DNA of 27,582 nucleotides from a virus. Made by a program: the position numbers and the translations under genes. Where the stretch lies: the IMG/VR virus record IMGVR_UViG_3300030202_001758, positions 1 to 27,582 of that record; one strand, written 5' to 3'. The notes under the pieces were generated by a model. The model worked only from the letters and a program-made list of their open reading frames with translations. It made no database searches and was not told the DNA's origin. The stretch's first letter is position 1. Every line of letters starts with the position of its first letter. This document shows positions 17,444 through 24,776 of this stretch, piece after piece.

Positions 17444-18886
17444 ATGAGATCAAGACTAGACAAGGTGTTGTTTAAGTTACTTGGTAAAGACGTTACTTTT
17501 CCTCCTGAAAATTACAAAGCCCCAAAGTTTTTAAAAGTAATTACTAAGATAGTAAGTTACATATTTACTATCTCTCTTTTATTACTGGGTGCTGTTGGAT
17601 TAGTAAGTGCGTATCTTAATCCATTTACCTATGCATTACCTTATGTAAACAATTGTTATTCATACTTGGGTGTTACCGGGTGTGGAGCAGAAACCAGTTT
17701 GATTCAGTTGGAAACTTTGTCCACAATTTTGTACAACAACATGTTGTATACGCTAGTTGGTTCTGTAGCTATGATTAGCATAGGTCTACTACAACCTGAA
17801 GCTAGGAGAACTTACTTTTCTCTACCTAGAAAAACCATGCAAACATACAGAGCAATGGTTACTGCTAGAGATTGGTTGATAGCAAAGATTGAATACCTGA
17901 ACAGTGAATCAGGTAAATGGAAGACAATTTTTAATGTGGTCAAATCCCCCTATTTATTACTAACTAAGGCAGGGTTCAGTCCAAATTTTGCAATATCACT
18001 GCTAGCTGTTGGTGGTGTGGCTACCACATCTGTAGCCGTGAACGAAACTGTGTTTGCAGACAAATCTTTCTTTCGTGGTGACGCAGGCGTATACTCGGCG
18101 CCGCGTGATGTACCTTTAGAATTAACAGCTAAGAATGTTACAGAAGAAATAGAGAAAGTATTAAAGACAGAACAGAATACTTTAGCTATCACTCTTGGTG
18201 CGATTCCTGTACGTGAGATCAAGATTGAAAATGTTTCTGTAGGAGAAATCTACAAAGGTAGTGCAGGAAGTGACGCAGGCAATTCATCAGTTATTCCATC
18301 TACTTGTGATGCTACTAATCCTGCTAAAACAGGCACAGCTAAATGTCCTGCAATATTAGTTTCCGGGATCCCAGCAAATGGAGATGTGAACCCTGCAATC
18401 GTAGCTACTAGATTACGAATAGCAGAGATGACACTATCTCGTTCAAGGTGTAAAGAAATAATCTTTGAAGATGTGGATAGTCATACAGTCAACATTTCAT
18501 ATAACACGGCTGATGGAATAAGCATCTATCAACAAGCAGGAACTGCACCTCGTAGAAATGCAATGGGTGGCCATCACCAGGCTGAAAATATGACTACGAG
18601 TGGCGGCACGTATGATCGACTGCTTATTATAGCCAACTCATCAGGAGTTAATGGAGAGATAGGTAAGCTAGACCTATCTAACATTTACAGTAAGGGTGGC
18701 ATATGTCTTTTCAAAAACTTAGACATTGGAACTTTAACTATTACTGAGAATGAAGCAGGTGATGACAATACTCTCAGCACTAAAGAGTTTCAAATAAAGA
18801 ACACTGTATTAGGTGCTAATTGGACAGTTGTTGATAACGTAGAAATAAATATGATTGAACCAACAATCGAAGTAGCAAACCCATAG
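17444..18886 (+). CDS. Membrane-anchored protein with beta-rich C-terminal domain
   Basis: 480 residues, SD AGGAGA and ATG. The N-terminal half contains three hydrophobic segments near 35-58 (SYIFTISLLLLGAVGLVSAY), 99-116 and 181-199, with a Cys pair between the first two (C71, C80). The C-terminal half, from about 215, is polar and beta-rich, with four further cysteines (in STCDATNPAKTGTAKCP, SRSRCKEI and GGICLF). This suggests an inner-membrane protein with a large exported or virion-exposed domain. Possibilities are a membrane-piercing tail component, a superinfection-exclusion factor or part of the lysis machinery. I recognise no family. It leads into the small membrane genes. Confidence 0.7.
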   Translation: MRSRLDKVLFKLLGKDVTFPPENYKAPKFLKVITKIVSYIFTISLLLLGAVGLVSAYLNPFTYALPYVNNCYSYLGVTGCGAETSLIQLETLSTILYNNMLYTLVGSVAMISIGLLQPEARRTYFSLPRKTMQTYRAMVTARDWLIAKIEYLNSESGKWKTIFNVVKSPYLLLTKAGFSPNFAISLLAVGGVATTSVAVNETVFADKSFFRGDAGVYSAPRDVPLELTAKNVTEEIEKVLKTEQNTLAITLGAIPVREIKIENVSVGEIYKGSAGSDAGNSSVIPSTCDATNPAKTGTAKCPAILVSGIPANGDVNPAIVATRLRIAEMTLSRSRCKEIIFEDVDSHTVNISYNTADGISIYQQAGTAPRRNAMGGHHQAENMTTSGGTYDRLLIIANSSGVNGEIGKLDLSNIYSKGGICLFKNLDIGTLTITENEAGDDNTLSTKEFQIKNTVLGANWTVVDNVEINMIEPTIEVANP

Positions 18887-18894
18887 GAGAAATT

Positions 18895-19026
18895 ATGTTA
18901 GGAAAAATAGTATTTGGAATAGCTGCAACAATTATTGCAGTAGAAGCTGTCGAGTTGGCAGTTAAATATAAAACATGGCGTTATTGGGAACGTGCTATCA
19001 AAGACATTCCCTGGCCGATTAAATAG
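18895..19026 (+). CDS. 43-aa membrane micro-protein
   Basis: A short frame with a clear SD (AGGAGA, 18885-18890) five bases or so before the ATG. The product MLGKIVFGIAATIIAVEAVE... has one hydrophobic helix (residues 2-23) followed by a basic, aromatic tail (KYKTWRYWERAIKDIPWPIK). It lies at the head of the small-gene lysis-like cluster. One-helix proteins with such tails occur among phage holin- or spanin-like factors, but no function can be proved. Its stop codon shares the first base of palindrome copy 3. Confidence 0.65.
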   Translation: MLGKIVFGIAATIIAVEAVELAVKYKTWRYWERAIKDIPWPIK

Positions 19027-19041
19027 TGGGTCTTGACCCAC
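19026..19041. repeat. Palindrome copy 3, GTGGGTC-TT-GACCCAC
   Basis: A perfect copy that starts on the last base of the 43-aa gene's TAG and lies 11 bases before the next ATG, with SD GAGGAG in between. The arrangement is almost identical to copy 1 at 294-309. Confidence 0.9.
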
Positions 19042-19052
19042 GAGGAGTAGGA

Positions 19053-19241
19053 ATGAATAAGTATATTGGGAAGATAAGGCCACAAATATTTTTAGCGTTA
19101 ATTACTCTTGCAGTTATTGCTATCTTAGGAATACAAAATGAACTTACAGAAATAGCTGTTGGTTGTATTGCAGGTATCATAGCTTTAGCAAAAGATGTAC
19201 TTCAAAGCGATAATGATAGTAGTGATGGAGGAGCAGGTTAA
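19053..19241 (+). CDS. Putative holin (62 aa, two hydrophobic helices)
   Basis: The start is the ATG at 19053 because GAGGAG precedes it at good spacing. The in-frame GTG at 19026 lies inside the palindrome and has no SD. The product has a short basic N-terminus (MNKYIGKIRPQ), a hydrophobic helix at about 12-28 (IFLALITLAVIAILGI), and a second one at about 34-48 (IAVGCIAGIIALAKDVL). An acidic, flexible tail follows (QSDNDSSDGGAG). Two-helix proteins of this size are typical of small holins, and its neighbours fit a lysis cassette. No endolysin is nearby, which weakens the assignment. It ends in a TAATG overlap. Confidence 0.55.
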   Translation: MNKYIGKIRPQIFLALITLAVIAILGIQNELTEIAVGCIAGIIALAKDVLQSDNDSSDGGAG

Positions 19242-19474
19242 TGTTTAAAGCAATCAGATTAGTTATGCAGTATCAACACGTAATGCCTTTAGCAATTGAT
19301 CTTATCCAAGAAATAGAAAGGTCTATAAAAGATGATGGTGCTATTTCAAAAGAAGAAAGAAGCAAATTGCTAAAAAGATTTTGGGCTATAGTACGTGCTC
19401 TTCAAGAACCAAAAAAGGTTGAAGCCAGAAATAAAAAAATTCTTTCAGAGAACAAACTCCCTCCAAGAATGTAA
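19241..19474 (+). CDS. Small basic helical protein (77 aa)
   Basis: Coupled on both sides by TAATG. It is helical, with a semi-hydrophobic N-terminus (FKAIRLVMQYQHVMPLAIDLIQEI) and a basic second half (SKEERSKLLKRFWAIVRAL; KKVEARNKKIL). No clear membrane helix is present. It belongs to the lysis-like cluster by position only. Function unknown. Confidence 0.65.
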   Translation: MFKAIRLVMQYQHVMPLAIDLIQEIERSIKDDGAISKEERSKLLKRFWAIVRALQEPKKVEARNKKILSENKLPPRM

Positions 19475-19674
19475 TGGAAGAACACCGATCTAGACAAAAA
19501 GCTGAAGACATTCATTTGATTCTGCAACACATAAAAGATTTAAAGAACAATGACTTGTCTCATATAGACAAACGTCTTACAAAATTAGAAGTTGCAAGTA
19601 AGTTCCATACTGCCTTGTTATTTATGGTTCTAGCTACGATTGTAGCTTTTGGCTTTGCTGGAATCACTTCCTGA
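19474..19674 (+). CDS. XhlA-like lysis accessory protein (66 aa)
   Basis: Starts in a TAATG overlap. The N-terminal 45 residues form a charged coiled-coil-like helix containing SHIDKRLTKLEV. The C-terminus is a single hydrophobic helix (about 45-64, ALLFMVLATIVAFGFAGI). This layout, coiled coil plus C-terminal anchor, is that of XhlA-type cell-lysis proteins and of some anchored virion factors. It is the last gene of the rightward arm. The assignment is by architecture, not by a diagnostic motif. Confidence 0.5.
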   Translation: MEEHRSRQKAEDIHLILQHIKDLKNNDLSHIDKRLTKLEVASKFHTALLFMVLATIVAFGFAGITS

Positions 19675-19712
19675 CACCCCTCTACAAGGCTCGTACAGCG
19701 TTTTATTTAAAC

Positions 19713-19736
19713 GAAGTGGTACTTGTATACCACCTC
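19713..19736. terminator. Hairpin between the converging arms
   Basis: GTGGTA (19716-19721) and TACCAC (19728-19733) form a 6-bp stem with a 6-base loop, extendable by two pairs across one mismatch. It lies where rightward and leftward transcription meet. The U-runs are poor on both strands (ATTCTTT rightward, TTTAAAT leftward). It is a weak, possibly bidirectional terminator. It overlaps the last codon of the leftward 58-aa gene. Confidence 0.4.
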
Positions 19737-19911
19737 ATTCTTTAAATCCATTTGCAAAATGACCTTTCTTTAAATCTAATTGATTTTTATTAAAATTTTT
19801 AATTTTATAATTGTAATGTTCTTTTGTTTCATTACATTTTTTACAACGACCTATAGATATAGTTCCGTTTGGTGGGTCTAATATAAAATGATGTTCGCAT
19901 TTTTTAGTCAT
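19735..19911 (-). CDS. Small zinc-ribbon protein (58 aa)
   Basis: The frame begins at ATG 19911, overlapping the end of the RusA gene by eight bases (ATGACTAA). The product begins MTKKCEHHFILDPPNG and continues SIGRCKKCNETKEHYNY, that is, a C-x-H-H pair, a DPPNG turn, and a CxxC about 19 residues later. This is the pattern of a small zinc-binding domain found repeatedly in phages and some bacteria. The rest is basic, Asn/Lys-rich. The base composition is more AT-rich than in neighbouring genes. Function unknown; it is the last gene of the leftward operon. Confidence 0.7.
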   Translation of the reverse strand: MTKKCEHHFILDPPNGTISIGRCKKCNETKEHYNYKIKNFNKNQLDLKKGHFANGFKE

Positions 19912-20275
19912 GTACTTTAAAAACCTCCATAATTAATTTAATCTGATTCTTATGGGGCACTCGGTGGTATTCAACTTCCATACCTACAACGTGTTCAGGG
20001 TTATCGTCTTTGATAATCCCCTCGATAGCTAAACAATCTTGAGCATACTTCATGCCAGTAATCAAGTTGTCTATATCAATCGGTCTTCCCGCATAAAACG
20101 CAGTGTATTTTATTTTTACTTTTCCCATACATCCGGGATCTACTTCTCTAAGCTTGGCTATTGTTGTGTCTTGTAATATTTTCTTTGGCTTTATTTTCCC
20201 TGTCCAATGTGTTCGACTATTTCCACGCAACTCTTTAGGTGGCATATCGTCAAACTGTATTTTAAATTTATCCAT
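19904..20275 (-). CDS. rusA: RusA-family Holliday junction resolvase
   Basis: 123 residues from the ATG in the TAATG junction with the upstream gene. The in-frame ATG at 20284 is rejected because an SD (AGGATGG) fits the inner start better. Near residues 65-91 the family signature is clear: RPIDIDNL (D67, D69, N70) and IKDDN (D90, D91), matching the metal-binding acidic residues of RusA, with the helix between them (GMKYAQDCLAIEGI). RusA cleaves four-way junctions symmetrically during recombination and replication, and it resolves branched DNA before packaging. The neighbours (helicase-like ATPase, annealing protein) fit this. The length is near the usual 120 residues. Confidence 0.85.
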   Translation of the reverse strand: MDKFKIQFDDMPPKELRGNSRTHWTGKIKPKKILQDTTIAKLREVDPGCMGKVKIKYTAFYAGRPIDIDNLITGMKYAQDCLAIEGIIKDDNPEHVVGMEVEYHRVPHKNQIKLIMEVFKVHD

Positions 20276-20637
20276 TACCACCATCCTACTATTTTTTTAT
20301 CTAATCCATACTTCAAAACAACTTGGTGATCTTGCACACATTTAAAGATTGTGCTTAGATGCCTGTCCTTGTGATACCCATGTGAAGTTTTAATCATGTA
20401 CTGATTACAGTATGGACAACGTGGTCTAAGCTGAATCGTTGATCCTTTCTCAGTGACATGTGAAAAAACAACTAATGGTTCTTTACCTTCTTGTCTAATA
20501 AGTTGAATGTTTCCTTTGAACGCTTCTAATTTTGCACCAGTACGCTTTTTAGGTATGTAAGTTTCTTTACCACATGTAAAGCATTGGTAACTGTCTTGAT
20601 TAAAAATTACTTTTCCATCACATCTATCGCATCTCAT
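20275..20637 (-). CDS. Double zinc-ribbon protein (120 aa)
   Basis: An ATG start behind GAGAGGGA. The N-terminus carries CDRC (residues 3-6) and CFTCG (19-23), a four-Cys zinc ribbon. A second possible zinc site is CPYC (74-77) with C and H later (FKCVQDH). Basic residues are spread between them. Such ribbons bind DNA or RNA or hold complexes together. Placed between the helicase-like gene and RusA, it is probably a replication or recombination accessory, but no specific role can be assigned. Confidence 0.75.
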   Translation of the reverse strand: MRCDRCDGKVIFNQDSYQCFTCGKETYIPKKRTGAKLEAFKGNIQLIRQEGKEPLVVFSHVTEKGSTIQLRPRCPYCNQYMIKTSHGYHKDRHLSTIFKCVQDHQVVLKYGLDKKIVGWW

Positions 20638-20651
20638 ACTTCCCTCTCATT

Positions 20652-20715
20652 CTTACCCTATAGCACTACCCCCCCGTAGGGGGGGTGCATTAGGTAAGAG
20701 GTAAAAACTTACCTA
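20652..20715 (-). promoter_or_regulatory. Nested, mutually exclusive hairpins in an intergenic leader
   Basis: On the leftward transcript TAGGTAAG (20715-20708) can pair with CTTACCTA (20698-20691). Alternatively CTTACC (20698-20693) can pair with GGTAAG (20657-20652) and enclose a strong 8-bp stem, ACCCCCCC/GGGGGGGT with a 3-base loop (20668-20686). The two outer stems share a strand and exclude each other. No U-run follows. The leader ends at the SD of the 120-aa gene, so an attenuator or RNA-processing site is possible. Confidence 0.5.
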
Positions 20716-22076
20716 TTACTATGTTCTGATTGATATCCCATATTCATTTTAGGTTTTTGTTTAACTTCTTCATTGGCATTGTATTCGTCTTGCAATCTCG
20801 AATAAGTGTGATCCCAATAACCATTACCCAACTTAACCAAAATGTTTTTCTTTAGACCTGTGTTTAAATTTTTACTAATAATATTATTAGCCACTGACTC
20901 TAAGCTGTAGAAGTCAATGACGGTTTGAATTCTAATTCCTTCAAACGGCCTTCTAATATCTTGCTTTCTAGTTTCATTAATCACGTTTATTATTTTATCC
21001 ATCCAACTCATGTTCTCCATTAACGCATCATTGGACGATATATCAATCCGTTCTACTTCAACCTTCTTTGCAATTCTTGGGTCATCAAAAGTAAACCTCA
21101 ACCCTATGGGTCTTTCTCCACCACCTGAGTTAAATTTAGTTTGATGAAGTGCAAACTCTTTTACTTTATTGTCATAGGTTTCGCCCGCTTCTATAACCCA
21201 AATGTTTCTTGCTTCGTTCCACCAAAATATAGAACCAAAAGGTTTGCCATGACCCTTGTCTTTGGCATCATCCTTACTCACGTGACCTATGGTCAATGAA
21301 GTAATTCCAGCGGCAGATAATGCATTAAAATAATCGAGTGCTGTTCCTGATTTTTCAGGTTCACCACCCGCCGCAGGAGCTGCAGAGTCTATGATGACTA
21401 GTGTTATATCTCTCTCGTCTATGATCTCTAGTAATCTCTCTACATCCATAGGAATTGATTGAGACATTCTTCTGTAGTCAAACTGAGGTTGCTTGATGTT
21501 GAGTCCTTCACACAAAGCTTTGAATCTTGCGTTCATGTCTTGTGCATCTGATTCGTAATCAAGATATAAAACTTTTCCGGGTTCAGGTGTAAACCCTTGA
21601 TGAGTGTGACCCGCCGCCATAAGTACAGCAAAGTAAAGTGACACCCATGACTTACCAAGTCCACCATTACCATAGAATAAGTTTGCTTGGTTCTGTAACA
21701 AGAATGGTTCAATGGCAAATCTTGATGACTCGGACAACTCTAGTTCACGCAAGTCTTGAACAGGTGAGCCTTGTCTCTTTGTGTCTCGTACAGCTGAACA
21801 TGCATCATCAATTGCCATCTCCCAAATCTCAACCTCAGGAACTTTTCCAGTGCAACTTTTTACAGCTTGACCAATACTTGTGGGTGAATTTAAGTTGACT
21901 CTTCTGTCAAACAAAGACTTCTTTTTTGATGAATGTTTTATAATAACTTCAGGTCTTGGATCACCACGATCAGTCTCAAAATTATGGAACTTCATCCATA
22001 TTCCTTCGTATCTCTCATCCCCTGTAAATGTAACAGTAAACCCTAACCCTGATTTTGTAATAACAATATCACTCAT
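20709..22076 (-). CDS. RecA-like ATPase / replicative helicase of the RepA (AAA_25) type
   Basis: 455 residues, ATG behind AAGGAAAG and overlapping the upstream stop by eight bases (ATGAGTGA). The P-loop is GNGGLGKS (136-143), Walker B is TLVIIDS (225-231), and a sensor-like His lies in LTIGHVSKDDAKDKGHGKPFGS (262 onward). This order and spacing match the RepA/AAA_25 branch of the RecA superfamily, ring helicases used by phages and plasmids. The first 115 residues form an extra N-terminal domain, and about 370-455 form a C-terminal part, possibly helix-turn-helix-like. It probably unwinds DNA at phage replication forks. No DnaB- or primase-type domain is seen. Confidence 0.8.
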   Translation of the reverse strand: MSDIVITKSGLGFTVTFTGDERYEGIWMKFHNFETDRGDPRPEVIIKHSSKKKSLFDRRVNLNSPTSIGQAVKSCTGKVPEVEIWEMAIDDACSAVRDTKRQGSPVQDLRELELSESSRFAIEPFLLQNQANLFYGNGGLGKSWVSLYFAVLMAAGHTHQGFTPEPGKVLYLDYESDAQDMNARFKALCEGLNIKQPQFDYRRMSQSIPMDVERLLEIIDERDITLVIIDSAAPAAGGEPEKSGTALDYFNALSAAGITSLTIGHVSKDDAKDKGHGKPFGSIFWWNEARNIWVIEAGETYDNKVKEFALHQTKFNSGGGERPIGLRFTFDDPRIAKKVEVERIDISSNDALMENMSWMDKIINVINETRKQDIRRPFEGIRIQTVIDFYSLESVANNIISKNLNTGLKKNILVKLGNGYWDHTYSRLQDEYNANEEVKQKPKMNMGYQSEHSNR

Positions 22077-22314
22077 AAACTTGCTTTCCTTTGTTTACTT
22101 GCGTGGGTCTAGACCCACTGTTTTTTACTTGTTGTGGTGGTGAGTTATGCATGACTTCGTATAGTTTCTGTAGTGTATCTTCAAGAAGTTTTTCAATGCG
22201 TTCATCTCTTCTCTTGCGTTGTAATTTTGCATACTCGTATTCGCAATACACAGGTGAAACTTTGTAGTCGTGAAGTGTGCAACCATTCTCACCACAATAA
22301 AGTGGTGAGGTCAT
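22069..22314 (-). CDS. Small Cys/His protein (81 aa)
   Basis: Start chosen at ATG 22314 in the TAATG junction with the annealing-protein gene. An ATG 12 bases further upstream lacks an SD. MTSPLYCGENGCTLHDYKVSPVYC gives C-x4-C-x2-H-x8-C, a possible zinc site. The middle is a charged helix (AKLQRKRRDERIEKLLEDTLQKLYEV). Near the C-terminus the palindrome copy 4 is read as SGSRPTQ. It lies between annealing protein and helicase, so a replication accessory is likely. The family is unknown. Confidence 0.65.
   Translation of the reverse strand: MTSPLYCGENGCTLHDYKVSPVYCEYEYAKLQRKRRDERIEKLLEDTLQKLYEVMHNSPPQQVKNSGSRPTQVNKGKQVYE
22103..22118. repeat. Palindrome copy 4, GTGGGTC-TA-GACCCAC
   Basis: A perfect 16-bp palindrome in the 3' end of the 81-aa gene, 26 bases before the start codon of the helicase gene on the leftward strand. 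Since the centre is TA, the whole 16-mer is fully self-complementary. Confidence 0.9.
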
Positions 22315-23426
22315 TACTCCCACCATACTATAGAGTCATCATCTAAGACAATGTCCATAGCCTTTCTCATTAAACCACCGACTGTTGTTACCCCATGTAT
22401 ATCCATCACACTTTTAATATCTTCAACATTATTGTTTGTATTAAAGATGTTTATCATAGCAACATTGGCATCATTAAATGTGTTACCCAAGATAAGCCAT
22501 AAATAGTTTATGCCAATCTCTTTAGGTATCTTGCCTGTGTGACTATCACCTAACATAATTGGGTAGCCTTCATTAACCATGTGACAGTATCTGCCATAGC
22601 CATTAGCATTTTGTAAGGCATAGTTTTTAACCTCTTCTTTTTTAAGGTTAACAAGGTCAGGGCTGTGTCCTCTCTCTGCTGTGATCCAATGGCCATAGCC
22701 TTTGTATTTTTCAAAACTCCAAGCTTCATTATGCAAAGGACACCAATACAAATCAGCAACATCACGATCATCAACTTGAGGTTCTTCTTCCACTACCTCA
22801 TCTTCAAACAAAGGTTGGGGTTTAAACTCATCTTCAATCGACCATTCTTTCTGCTGTTTAACAGGGCTCTTAGGCTCAGAGACAGCTTTAATCTCAGTCT
22901 TGGTAGTGTTGCCTATGTCTCCATTATCAGACACAGTTATTTTTGTTGCATGAGGTATGGTTTCTGTCTCTGTTTCGTCTAGCCAACCAAGACCACAAAC
23001 TCTTAACACTGCCCTACGAGATGCTTTGGTTTCTGCCTTCATCAATTGGTTTGAAAGTGCATCACCTTTAAGTCCTTCTATGGACACAACACCTGACGCA
23101 TCAGCAAACCGACCTGTTGCATCTGTTGCTCTGTAAACAACAATGCGTTGTCCTTCTATTGTTTCGGTGCTTCGCATCTCTAGTGAGAGATTATTGATCC
23201 TTGCTAACTGTTCTGTAGCATCCTTAGTTGCATACAAAGTTAGCTTTCTGTTTAGTTCTATGTACTGAAATGGTCTAGTTAAAGGGTTCAACCCTAGTGA
23301 ACTACATACAGCTTGTACATACTTCATTCTCTCTTCAGGTTTTAATTGCTTTAAGTCTCCTTCAAGAACTACCTTCTCTAGTAACTCTGCTCCTATAGCA
23401 TCTGCTTGTGGTATAAGCTGTGTCAT
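22314..23426 (-). CDS. Putative single-strand annealing recombinase (RecT/Rad52-like) with C-terminal extension
   Basis: 370 residues. The ATG overlaps the previous stop (ATGA). Residues about 25-155 have the order seen in phage RecT/Rad52-superfamily annealing proteins: a helix with YVQAVCSSLGLNPLTRPFQYI, then LYATKDATEQLARINNLS, a beta segment (RIVVYRATDATGRFADASG), and the helix NQLMKAETKASRRAVLRVCGLGWLDE. A flexible acidic linker (about 165-225) leads to a second domain (YWCPLHNEAW ... GHWITAERGHSPDLV) with Cys and His that may bind metal. Such proteins coat and anneal ssDNA with an exonuclease or helicase partner. The neighbours RusA, RepA-like ATPase and an HTH protein fit. The exact subfamily is unsure. 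Confidence 0.6.
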   Translation of the reverse strand: MTQLIPQADAIGAELLEKVVLEGDLKQLKPEERMKYVQAVCSSLGLNPLTRPFQYIELNRKLTLYATKDATEQLARINNLSLEMRSTETIEGQRIVVYRATDATGRFADASGVVSIEGLKGDALSNQLMKAETKASRRAVLRVCGLGWLDETETETIPHATKITVSDNGDIGNTTKTEIKAVSEPKSPVKQQKEWSIEDEFKPQPLFEDEVVEEEPQVDDRDVADLYWCPLHNEAWSFEKYKGYGHWITAERGHSPDLVNLKKEEVKNYALQNANGYGRYCHMVNEGYPIMLGDSHTGKIPKEIGINYLWLILGNTFNDANVAMINIFNTNNNVEDIKSVMDIHGVTTVGGLMRKAMDIVLDDDSIVWWE

Positions 23427-23596
23427 TCTGTCACCTCTTGCCTTTCTTCTATTTTTTGTATGTCAGATGCTTTGAATCGAATAGTTCCGTTAAACTTACT
23501 GAAACTTATCGCTCCTTCAGCCATCCATCTGTCGATAGTACCTATCGTTACGCCTAACATTTCTGCCACTTCTTTTCTACTGTAATACTGTTCCAT
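23423..23596 (-). CDS. MerR/excisionase-type HTH protein (57 aa)
   Basis: The ATG overlaps the previous stop as TAATG, and the TGA overlaps the next start as ATGA. The product MEQYYSRKEVAEMLGVTIGT... continues IDRWMAEGAISFSKFNGTIRF and KASDIQKIEE. This is the compact winged HTH of the HTH_17/excisionase group: helix (RKEVAEML), turn, recognition helix (GTIDRWMAEG), then the wing (NGTIRF). Such proteins act as recombination directionality factors or small transcription regulators. No integrase is in the window, so a regulatory role in the early operon is equally likely. Confidence 0.85.
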   Translation of the reverse strand: MEQYYSRKEVAEMLGVTIGTIDRWMAEGAISFSKFNGTIRFKASDIQKIEERQEVTE

Positions 23597-24024
23597 TAGA
23601 TCACCCTTTTGTATTCCATTCTGAACGCTTCTTCAAACCTAGCGTTCTTAATTGTCCGACCTATTTCACCATTGCCATCTTTACGTTCTAGTACAGCTAG
23701 TTGTTTACCATCCCAAGACTCAGGGTGAGTTACTGTTTCTTCCCATTTATCTTTGAATACTTTTTTTAATACATCAGTGGGTAACATTTCTTTTAAAGAA
23801 TTTAGTTGGGTTGCATCAAAAGTTCCTGATCTGTTGGGGATCTTTTTTAATCCAACTGTATAACTGTCACCTTCTACTACGAAAGTATCAATGTATCCCT
23901 TTGAGTCTTTCTCCATCAGATCAAACTGTAACTCTCTATCTATTTCGTACTGTGCCAACTTTAGTATTTCTATCTGCTTGTCTAGCAGTATTCTTTCTTT
24001 TACTTTCTCTTCTATGGAAGCCAT
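23596..24024 (-). CDS. Unrecognised early protein with N-terminal coiled coil (142 aa)
   Basis: An ATG start with a strong SD (AAGGAG, eight bases upstream). The first 40 residues form a charged helix (EEKVKERILLDKQIEILKLAQYEIDRELQFDL). A beta segment follows (DTFVVEGDSYTVGLKKIP), and then a basic C-terminal half. It is the first gene after a 70-base gap and leads the group HTH, annealing protein, Cys/His protein and helicase, so it may be a replication or recombination accessory. I do not recognise a family. Confidence 0.7.
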   Translation of the reverse strand: MASIEEKVKERILLDKQIEILKLAQYEIDRELQFDLMEKDSKGYIDTFVVEGDSYTVGLKKIPNRSGTFDATQLNSLKEMLPTDVLKKVFKDKWEETVTHPESWDGKQLAVLERKDGNGEIGRTIKNARFEEAFRMEYKRVI

Positions 24025-24066
24025 AAAATCTCCTTGTGCTATAATTAATCTACTCCGTTGTGTATG

Positions 24067-24094
24067 GGGGGTAACTTAGTGTTGGTTATCCCCC
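24067..24094. terminator. GC-rich hairpin after the Mom-like gene
   Basis: GGGGGTAAC (24067-24075) pairs with GTTA-T-CCCCC (24085-24094), giving nine pairs with one bulged base and a 9-base loop. It begins two bases after the stop of the Mom-like gene on the leftward strand. No U-run follows, so it may act as a processing or stability hairpin, or as a factor-dependent terminator. Confidence 0.45.
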
Positions 24095-24095
24095 T

Positions 24096-24758
24096 CTACA
24101 ACATTGAAATCTGTAACGGAACATCAGATTCGTTTACATACTTCTCACTATCTCCTTTGGGATATGGTTCTATTGGGTAGTTCAAACAGTCCAACAACTC
24201 CCTTTTTTGTTTACGATTTCCTGTGATGTACACATACCTATGCTTTCTAGGTCTATCAATCATTGCAAACCTATCGTCTTCTTGGCGTTGCTCTAGTGAG
24301 TAATGCCTAACTACGCTACGACTGTGGCTGTTGACTCCTACCTCTCGCCATTCGGTTCTCTTGGCTGATAGTCCTGTGTATATAAAGTTAGTTGCTTGAT
24401 AAATGTAGCCAACGTGATTCATGCTAGTGTCTGCATATGACACAACAATCAATGGTTTAGGTAACATCTTTAGTGTTTGTGCTACAAAGTATGACGCTAG
24501 ATTTTTATCGTGTCCGTCTATCATTGATAGTCTGTTTAGTTCTACCACTTTGTCTTTGTGTTCTTGACCACAAATTCCAACTGTTAAACTTGGTGAAGCT
24601 GGTATGCCATATGTGATTACACCTTGCATTACATGCTCTACAAAAATTCCGTAAGCATGCACAATAGATGGGATTCTTTTTGCATAGTGCTTGTTAAGTA
24701 GCCATGTATGTGTGGTGTCAAATGGTATAGCCAATACCTTCCAACTTTTATTACTCAT
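24096..24758 (-). CDS. Mom-like DNA modification enzyme (GNAT-fold family)
   Basis: 220 residues, ATG with SD GGAGAA and a promoter candidate just upstream (24777-24805). The order of conserved blocks follows the Mom family of phage Mu and its relatives: LLNKHYAKRIP (20-30), a beta hairpin (YGIFVEHVMQGVITYG), VELNRLSMIDGHDKNLAS (72-89), VVSYAD (105-110), and NHVGYIYQATNFIYTG (114-129). Mu Mom adds a modified group to adenines and so protects phage DNA from many restriction enzymes. A GNAT-like acyltransferase fold was predicted for the family. Anti-restriction by DNA modification is therefore the likely role. The remaining C-terminal 70 residues (DRPRKHRYVYITGNRKQKREL) are basic and could contact DNA. 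Confidence 0.75.
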   Translation of the reverse strand: MSNKSWKVLAIPFDTTHTWLLNKHYAKRIPSIVHAYGIFVEHVMQGVITYGIPASPSLTVGICGQEHKDKVVELNRLSMIDGHDKNLASYFVAQTLKMLPKPLIVVSYADTSMNHVGYIYQATNFIYTGLSAKRTEWREVGVNSHSRSVVRHYSLEQRQEDDRFAMIDRPRKHRYVYITGNRKQKRELLDCLNYPIEPYPKGDSEKYVNESDVPLQISML

Positions 24759-24776
24759 AGTGTTCTCCGTCTAAGG

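Noticed and set aside
19026-19052. Start of the 62-aa gene at GTG 19026
   Set aside because: The GTG is part of the palindrome and has no SD. The ATG at 19053 follows GAGGAG at proper distance.
20668-20686. The C7/G7 hairpin as a rho-independent terminator
   Set aside because: No U-run follows on either strand, and the next gene of the operon starts shortly after.
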